IMG/VR virus record: IMGVR_UViG_3300035698_001124
Location: 1-24,395 of that record
DNA from: a virus
DNA length: 24,395 bases
Strand: one strand, 5' to 3'
Shown: piece after piece, positions 21,245 to 24,395 of the stretch
How positions within the stretch are numbered: the stretch's first letter is position 1
How the letters are laid out: the number at the start of each line of letters is the position of its first letter
Notes under the pieces: model-generated
What the model saw: the letters and a program-made list of their open reading frames with translations, nothing else
Told to the model about the DNA's origin: nothing
Database searches by the model: none
Made by a program: the position numbers and the translations under genes

Positions 21245-21362
21245 CCTCAACCTCCTCGCTCATCCATATCCGCTGCCACTTGCCCATCTCAGTCACCGGG
21301 AACATCTTCATCTCGAAGCTCAGTCCGTCCGGTACTTCATACGGACCACGATGGTGAAGGGC
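21234..21362 (-). pseudogene. Start-less gene fragment between the repeats
   Basis: A 42-codon open stretch directly follows the stop of the Cys-rich ORF in the same frame and ends in TGA at 21234, overlapping the zinc-ribbon gene start by 11 bp. Its residues look coding (RGPYEVPDGLSFEMKMFPV, then GKWQRIWMSEEVEDED), but there is no start with a ribosome site; an internal ATG at FEMKM has none. The junction is exactly the repeat copy. I read this as the C-terminal remnant of a gene whose 5' part was replaced or interrupted by the duplicated terL-start block. Confidence 0.5.
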
Positions 21363-21376
21363 TTAGGTTGGGTCAT
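21320..21376 (-). pseudogene. Stub of a duplicated terL start
   Basis: ATG 21376 opens an 18-codon frame whose first nine residues, MTQPKPFTI, differ from the real TerL start by one residue, then diverges (VVRMKYRTD) and stops. A GAGAGAGG ribosome site is retained. It is a duplicated or relic 5' end rather than a functional gene. Confidence 0.6.
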
Positions 21377-21383
21377 CGGCCTC
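21350..21383. repeat. Direct repeat copy B, upstream of terL
   Basis: Second copy of the terL-start block, same orientation, 415 bp from copy A. It overlaps the stop of the Cys-rich ORF (ending EADDPT), just as copy A overlaps the stop of the zinc-ribbon gene (ending EADGTT). Confidence 0.85.
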
Positions 21384-21521
21384 TCTCGCCGCGCCCCCTC
21401 TAACGATCTTCTGTATGATCTCGCAGTCAGGATCACCCGGGCATCTCTTAGGGGACATGCCGCTGCATCCAATCGTCAAACAGATTGACACTAAATCTGC
21501 CTTACTGAGCGTCGTCTCCAT
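21363..21521 (-). CDS. 52-aa cysteine-rich protein
   Basis: ATG 21521 has GGAGG 4 nt upstream. The 52-aa product begins METTLSKADLVSICLTIGC and has four Cys at 14, 19, 27 and 33 (spacing CX4CX7CX5C), then a short amphipathic helix (EIIQKIVRGGAARE) and ends EADDPT. The Cys set could bind a metal or form disulphides; Pro/Gly between them suggests a small knuckle. Its stop lies within the terL-start repeat, and the same frame stays open beyond it, so the present C-terminus may be the product of the recombination. Function unknown. Confidence 0.6.
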   Translation of the reverse strand: METTLSKADLVSICLTIGCSGMSPKRCPGDPDCEIIQKIVRGGAAREADDPT

Positions 21522-21592
21522 CGCGCCTCCACGCTTTCAAATCAAGACACACAACCATATTTAATCGCATGGATACGGCTGTCTGGAAAAGG

Positions 21593-21769
21593 CTATTTGT
21601 CAACGAGACACCCAAACAACACCACTCCGATCCCCGCCATGATACACCAACCAGACATGAGCCGCGCGTTATACCCGGCATGATAAGTCCAGATGATGCT
21701 CAACAATCCGCAGCCTGTCACAACTAATCCCGCTGCATATGCCATAACTGCTGTAGCGTCCCTACTCAC
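21593..21769 (-). CDS. 58-aa two-helix membrane protein
   Basis: The start is GTG 21769, overlapping the TerS stop as GTGA, with AGGAGG 10 nt upstream. The product has two hydrophobic segments, residues 8-28 (VMAYAAGLVVTGCGLLSIIW) and about 39-56 (SGWCIMAGIGVVLFGCLV), joined by a short turn containing YNAR. Such small two-helix proteins in phages are often holins or accessory membrane proteins, but the packaging-gene context and absence of a lysin nearby leave the role open. The 70-bp gap after it (21522-21592) shows no clear signal. Confidence 0.65.
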   Translation of the reverse strand: MSRDATAVMAYAAGLVVTGCGLLSIIWTYHAGYNARLMSGWCIMAGIGVVLFGCLVDK

Positions 21770-22221
21770 GAATCATCATCCTCCTGCTCCTCAGGCGCTC
21801 TCGCCTTGTCAAAGCTAAACGTCATGCTCGTCTTCTGCGTTACGTCGTGCGTGTCTCGCCAGTCGAAGTTGTTCTTCAATCCGAACTCATGACCGCGTGC
21901 AGATCCGACGCCATCGTACATCCGTTCTTCGAGATTATGCTCTACCCTAGCGCGTGCGTGCGTTATCGTCGGACGAAACTCTACGCCATATTCATCTTCC
22001 CTAGCAGTGTAATCGATCAACCGTCTACGCGATATACCTATTGCCTCAGCAAGCCCAGACATAGTGTACGGGCATGGTTTCGGCACATCTACGACGCCAA
22101 TCTTCGTTACCTCTGCAACAATGCGCTCATCGCACTCAACGAAGTATGCGTCAATCGCTACTGACATCTCCTCAACGGATTGAAACTTCCTCGGTCTACC
22201 TCCTGCGTGCTTCTCAGTCAT
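21766..22221 (-). CDS. terS: Terminase small subunit
   Basis: A 151-aa protein that begins with GGRPRKFQSVEEMSVAIDAY, the N-terminal signature of P22 gp3-like small terminases. A helix-turn-helix-like segment follows (YTMSGLAEAIGISRRRLIDY, about 53-72), and a middle helical block (ITHARARVEHNLEERMYDG) supports oligomerisation. The C-terminus is acidic (residues 140-151). The protein recognises packaging DNA and activates TerL. It overlaps the upstream gene by 8 bp (ATGACTGA). Unlike in many phages, terL is separated from it by about 800 bp of small genes and the duplication. Confidence 0.85.
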   Translation of the reverse strand: MTEKHAGGRPRKFQSVEEMSVAIDAYFVECDERIVAEVTKIGVVDVPKPCPYTMSGLAEAIGISRRRLIDYTAREDEYGVEFRPTITHARARVEHNLEERMYDGVGSARGHEFGLKNNFDWRDTHDVTQKTSMTFSFDKARAPEEQEDDDS

Positions 22222-22471
22222 CAGCTACCTCCACGGAGAACATCTTCAACATGTCGTCTGTTTCCTTTTCAAGCATACTCACATCGTCCATGTCGTATCC
22301 CCACCGAGGTTCGATCATAAGCGGAACGATTCTCTCTCGCTCCTCATTGTAGAACTTCATTCGTATGTCCCATGCAGAACGACCATCATGCGTGATAACA
22401 TACGTCTCCACGGATATTCCGTTCTCTTTGAATTCGCCGTATAGGACAGCGCCCTTTGGTAGCTCAGTCAT
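22214..22471 (-). CDS. Hypothetical protein upstream of terS
   Basis: An 85-aa protein. I choose ATG 22471 (MTELPKGAVLYGEFKENGIS), which overlaps the preceding stop as ATGACTGA. Starts at 22477, 22480 and 22501 are possible. Beta-rich first half (VETYVITHDGRSAWDIRMKF), then a charged region and an acidic amphipathic helix (VSMLEKETDDMLKMF). No known motif. It is coupled to terS by an 8-bp overlap. Not recognised. Confidence 0.62.
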   Translation of the reverse strand: MTELPKGAVLYGEFKENGISVETYVITHDGRSAWDIRMKFYNEERERIVPLMIEPRWGYDMDDVSMLEKETDDMLKMFSVEVADD

Positions 22472-22697
22472 CTCCATCATCTCCAAGCAGGGAAAAGGCA
22501 CGCAACATACTCGTATCTTTCGATCTGTCGCGGATCTTGAACCACCTCAGAAGCAAGCATCCAAACCAGTTGCGCCACAATGGGGTGTAAATTGGTCCGT
22601 CCATCATCTCTCTGGGAATGAGATAGCCTCCGTCGCTAGTATGCAGCACGTGGTTCTTTATCGTATCCACGACGGAATAGTCTTTCTCCTCAGTCAT
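22464..22697 (-). CDS. Hypothetical Trp-rich small protein
   Basis: A 77-aa protein with GAGGTG 4 nt before ATG 22697. It contains a DGGYLIPREMMDGPIY segment and a hydrophobic Trp/Leu cluster (WRNWFGCLLLRWFKI, residues 41-55), flanked by basic residues, ending acidic (LLGDDGDD). The cluster might be a membrane-surface helix. It is too short for a confident transmembrane span. Unknown function; part of the tightly packed small-gene run before terS. Confidence 0.6.
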   Translation of the reverse strand: MTEEKDYSVVDTIKNHVLHTSDGGYLIPREMMDGPIYTPLWRNWFGCLLLRWFKIRDRSKDTSMLRAFSLLGDDGDD

Positions 22698-22700
22698 CAG

Positions 22701-22931
22701 TCACCTCGCGCACCACTCGCACCATTCTTGATGAATCTCAGATGGCACATACGGCACGTCTAGCTCTAGCATTCCGAATCCATCTAGCAGGAAATGATTC
22801 GTCTCGAACATGATGAGTCCCTTCCCGGCTAACGCGGCTAGCGTCCGCGGGTTGTGTTTCGCCAATCGTCCTGTTGCTATCTGCTCAAAGCACTCACGCT
22901 GCTTGCCTCTAAGCCCTCTGAAGCGCTTCAT
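22701..22931 (-). CDS. Small winged-helix-like protein
   Basis: A 76-aa protein overlapping the previous gene as ATGA. The first 40 residues are basic (MKRFRGLRGKQRECFEQIA, then RLAKHNPRTLAALAGKGLI), a spacing that resembles a helix-turn-helix or winged-helix unit ('..q...L..ia......p.tl..L..kGli'). The following strands (MFETNHFLLDGFGMLEL) could be the wing. A DNA-binding regulator is plausible but not proven. A WCEWC motif ends the protein. Confidence 0.6.
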   Translation of the reverse strand: MKRFRGLRGKQRECFEQIATGRLAKHNPRTLAALAGKGLIMFETNHFLLDGFGMLELDVPYVPSEIHQEWCEWCAR

Positions 22932-23119
22932 CGTCCCCCCTTCATCACAATCTCATCTAGCGCCCGCCCTGTTAGGCGATAGTGCGTCCCGGTAATCTTC
23001 CCGGCAAGCAGGTTGATCTCAACCTTCCCGCTCAGGGACAATAGCATCATAGCACAAAGCCGAAATAATTCCTTCCGACATGTCTCCCCGCTGGCGATCG
23101 CATCAAGCACCATCTCCAA
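22928..23119 (-). CDS. Small hypothetical protein
   Basis: A 63-aa protein starting at ATG 23119 with AGGTGAG 6 nt upstream. The sequence (MEMVLDAIASGETCRKELFR, then a helix LCAMMLLSLSG) ends in a strand-turn-helix NLLAGKITGTHYRLTGRALD that, like its neighbour, might be a winged-helix unit. The same frame is open 25-30 codons further upstream and looks coding (QAVDVIAREYGIDAGELE), but has no standard start. An unrecognised longer start or a decayed N-terminus is therefore possible. Function unknown. Confidence 0.6.
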   Translation of the reverse strand: MEMVLDAIASGETCRKELFRLCAMMLLSLSGKVEINLLAGKITGTHYRLTGRALDEIVMKGGR

Positions 23120-23180
23120 CTCACCTGCGTCGATGCCATATTCTCTGGCGATTACATCTACTGCCTGCGCTGTATCGATT

Positions 23181-23627
23181 TCAACTCCCCAATTGAATCC
23201 TAAACGTCAAGAAGTGATACCATCGCGGCCACGATCCCGGCAGCCACATAAACTCATCATTCTCTGCCGGATTGCTCCAGTCAGACGTTGTAGCATGGCC
23301 CTCAAGCGGCAACACGCCGAACCAATACGCTGGCCACATTGTCCATCCCAACGCTTGACACTGCCTCACATGGTTCATCTCGTGGCGCATCAGATACGCT
23401 TCCCTGTCAGTCCCACGCCATCGCTCTTCCATGATGATCGTATTCCCAAGAGCAAAGGCAGAGCCGGGGATAGAATTGGTCTCGTCCCATGCGAAGAATA
23501 CAGGATCAACGGACACTGTGATCGAATAGGGCGTCACGTCGAATGCGAATACACACTCTACAATCTCTATGGGTGCGAACCATAGAGCGATGAGCAATGA
23601 TGTGAGTGCAACCGCTGCGTTAATCAT
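23181..23627 (-). CDS. Putative membrane-anchored zinc metalloprotease (HExxH)
   Basis: A 148-aa protein. I use ATG 23627 because AGGAGG lies 6 nt upstream; longer starts up to 23675 have weak sites. A hydrophobic N-terminal segment (AAVALTSLLIALWFAPI) is a likely signal anchor. HEMNH at residues 82-86, in the setting LMRHEMNHVRQCQALG, fits the zinc-binding helix HExxH with the HVxQ context of DUF4157-like and related small metallopeptidases. NPAENDE (119-125) is a candidate third ligand (E122). Trp-rich segments (WTMWPAYWFG) follow the motif. Activity and substrate are unknown. A role at the envelope, perhaps in entry or host protein processing, is inference. Confidence 0.62.
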   Translation of the reverse strand: MINAAVALTSLLIALWFAPIEIVECVFAFDVTPYSITVSVDPVFFAWDETNSIPGSAFALGNTIIMEERWRGTDREAYLMRHEMNHVRQCQALGWTMWPAYWFGVLPLEGHATTSDWSNPAENDEFMWLPGSWPRWYHFLTFRIQLGS

Positions 23628-23742
23628 CGTGGGCCTCCTCATCGCAACACCTAAAATTCTCATCAATGTCGCCATGAAGACATCTAAGAGCCTTCCACCA
23701 CAACGAATCGTCCGTCATCCCCATCACTTCATCTCGCGTCAT
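23620..23742 (-). CDS. 40-aa small ORF coupled to the metalloprotease gene
   Basis: ATG 23742 has GGGAGG 4 nt upstream and the 40-codon frame (MTRDEVMGMTDDSLWWKALR, then CLHGDIDENFRCC and an acidic end) stops at 23620, overlapping the metalloprotease start as ATGATTAA. It follows a consensus-like promoter, so it would be the first gene of that transcript. The product is acidic with four Cys/His-type residues in the second half. Real translation is plausible. No family recognised. Confidence 0.48.
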   Translation of the reverse strand: MTRDEVMGMTDDSLWWKALRCLHGDIDENFRCCDEEAHDD

Positions 23743-23762
23743 GCCGCCTCCCTACCCTCTCC

Positions 23763-23791
23763 ATTATACACGATCCTGCGTCTAGGATGAA
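23763..23791 (-). promoter_or_regulatory. Sigma70-like promoter
   Basis: On the minus strand a perfect TATAAT (23768-23763) is preceded at 17 bp by TTCATC (3 of 6 to TTGACA, 23791-23786) and by TG just upstream of the -10. It lies in the gap between the 37-aa gene and the 40-aa gene, about 20 bp before the ATG at 23742. The -10 is ideal, the -35 weak. Confidence 0.45.
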
Positions 23792-23794
23792 GGT

Positions 23795-23908
23795 TCAGAA
23801 TACTATCCACCTCACGAATGCAATCATGCCCCACACGGCCAACACTACCACACCAGCGCAGAGCGTCATGCCTGCCATGCCAACGAGGAACTTAGTCGGT
23901 TGCGTCAT
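23795..23908 (-). CDS. 37-aa single-span membrane protein
   Basis: ATG 23908 has AGGAGG 7 nt upstream; the longer frame to 24070 lies wholly inside the acyltransferase gene and has no site. The product (MTQPTKFLVGMAGMTLCAGV, then VVLAVWGMIAFVRWIVF) is one hydrophobic helix with a short basic start. It overlaps the acyltransferase end by 17 bp. Small one-span proteins in phages include holin-like, spanin-like and host-membrane modulators; the sequence does not decide. Confidence 0.58.
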   Translation of the reverse strand: MTQPTKFLVGMAGMTLCAGVVVLAVWGMIAFVRWIVF

Positions 23909-24320
23909 TTGCCATCCTCCTGATGCCGCCTTCCCTCGCCTTGATGTACCGCTCCAACTCGTCAGGATCACGAGTTCGCAGCACACGGGCGGGATTCCCA
24001 ACAACGATGCTACGGGGTGGCACATCCTTCGTAACGACAGCACCAGCCCCAACGATTGACCCTTCACCAACAGTCACACCGGGCAACACGATCGCGCCAT
24101 ATCCGATGTAGCAATTGTCCTCAACAGTCACTCGCCGCCCACCATCTGCTGAGATTAGAGGGCCGTGCGAAAGTATCGCCGAATTCGAGCCGATGATGCA
24201 GTTGCGCCCGATCACAACTTCTTGCGGGAATATCTGATCAACGTAGCCCCACACCTGGGAGTTCTCGCCTACCGTGCTCCCGCGCCGGCGGGCTTCTTCC
24301 GTCTGTTCGCCGGTGATCAT
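23892..24320 (-). CDS. Hexapeptide-repeat (left-handed beta-helix) acyltransferase
   Basis: A 142-aa protein built of [LIV]G-x4 hexapeptides: VVIGRNCIIGSNSAIL (36-50), VTVEDNCYIGYGAIVLPGVT (64-83) and VGEGSIVGAGAVVTKDVP (84-101), with the typical end NPARVLR (109-115). H52 in ILSHGPL is the candidate catalytic His, with an external loop at 53-63. The family (maltose/galactoside/chloramphenicol-type acetyltransferases and sugar O-acetyltransferases) transfers acetyl groups from acetyl-CoA, often to sugars, and acts as a trimer. With the glycosyltransferase and pyruvyl transferase-like genes it forms a set of three glycan-type enzymes around the virion genes. The short tail (ERYIKAREGGIRRM) is helical. 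Substrate unknown. Confidence 0.85.
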   Translation of the reverse strand: MITGEQTEEARRRGSTVGENSQVWGYVDQIFPQEVVIGRNCIIGSNSAILSHGPLISADGGRRVTVEDNCYIGYGAIVLPGVTVGEGSIVGAGAVVTKDVPPRSIVVGNPARVLRTRDPDELERYIKAREGGIRRMANDATD

Positions 24321-24329
24321 CTCTTCCCC

Positions 24330-24395
24330 CTACTTGGTCGCGTCATCAGAATCCGGGCACAGAACTATAGGCTGCGGCTGTAGGACTACCTTTAC
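24330..24395 (-). CDS. C-terminal end of an unidentified gene (partial)
   Basis: The minus-strand frame entering from the right edge is open for 21 codons (ending CPDSDDATK) and stops at 24330, 9 nt before the acyltransferase ATG. The spacing and the GGGGGAAGAG ribosome site that follows fit a gene end, but the piece is too short to identify or to be sure it is coding. Confidence 0.4.
   Translation of the reverse strand, partial: VKVVLQPQPIVLCPDSDDATK

Noticed and set aside
21593-21769. Holin call for the two-helix 58-aa protein
   Set aside because: Two hydrophobic helices fit, but no lysin or spanin lies nearby and the gene sits among packaging genes, so only the topology is stated.
22701-23119. 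Repressor/regulator pair call for the two winged-helix-like small proteins
   Set aside because: The helix-turn-helix resemblance is weak and no operator-like site near them was found; kept as hypothetical.
1-24395. CRISPR array, tRNA, insertion sequence, integrase or attachment site
   Set aside because: No regularly spaced long direct repeats, no tRNA-like T-loop/anticodon arrangement, no transposase motifs or flanking inverted repeats seen on either strand by reading.

Overview
The window is a fragment of a tailed, siphovirus-like phage or prophage genome. Every gene I accept lies on the minus strand, so the map is read from right (24395) to left (1). The core is a textbook HK97-type morphogenesis module in canonical order: small terminase, large terminase, portal fused to a MuF domain, prohead protease, major capsid protein, accessory virion proteins, head-tail connector, head closure, gp10-like and tail-terminator-like proteins, tail tube, G/GT tail chaperones, tape measure, distal tail protein and tail fibre-type proteins. 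Base composition is roughly balanced, genes are packed with 4-20 bp overlaps, and most starts have strong AGGAGG-type ribosome binding sites. Nothing identifies the host beyond 'a bacterium using Shine-Dalgarno initiation'. No integrase, lysin, replication gene or tRNA is visible, and both window edges cut genes.

Right flank (22214-24395): small, mostly unrecognised genes. It includes a hexapeptide-repeat acyltransferase, two tiny genes, a membrane-anchored HExxH putative metalloprotease, a consensus-like promoter, and four small proteins leading into the small terminase.

Packaging region (18401-22221): TerS, a two-helix membrane protein, a Cys-rich small protein, a remnant flanked by a duplicated copy of the terL start, a zinc-ribbon protein, TerL, a 28-aa ORF, an unknown gene and a DIP1984-like protein. 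A roughly 320-bp region without a convincing gene follows. It carries a phased GTCGG repeat. Another small gene and a hairpin/terminator-like element come just before the portal.

Head and connector (9108-18279): portal-MuF, a beta-rich protein, protease, capsid, two beta-rich virion proteins, a signal-peptide-bearing fibre-like protein with internal repeats, a highly structured 65-nt gap, two small proteins and four connector/completion proteins. The capsid-adjacent 265-aa protein and the tail tube share an inserted beta-rich domain, and the connector carries a more weakly similar one.

Tail (850-9102): tail tube, G and GT chaperones joined by a T_TTT_TTC slippery site, an HNH endonuclease gene wedged between the chaperone and the tape measure, and a tape measure whose conserved N-terminus begins at an ATT codon with an ideal ribosome binding site. 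Then come a short distal tail protein, a small fibre-type protein, and two glycan-type enzymes: a GT-A glycosyltransferase and a polysaccharide pyruvyl transferase-like protein. The left edge holds the beginning of a DUF2341-type, probably tail-tip, protein.

Most noteworthy are the AUU-initiated tape measure behind the HNH gene, the clean frameshift site, the duplicated terL start with a truncated gene, the structured leader at 11352-11415, and the three glycan-modification-type enzymes bracketing the virion genes. No defence system, CRISPR array or clearly new multi-gene machinery was found.
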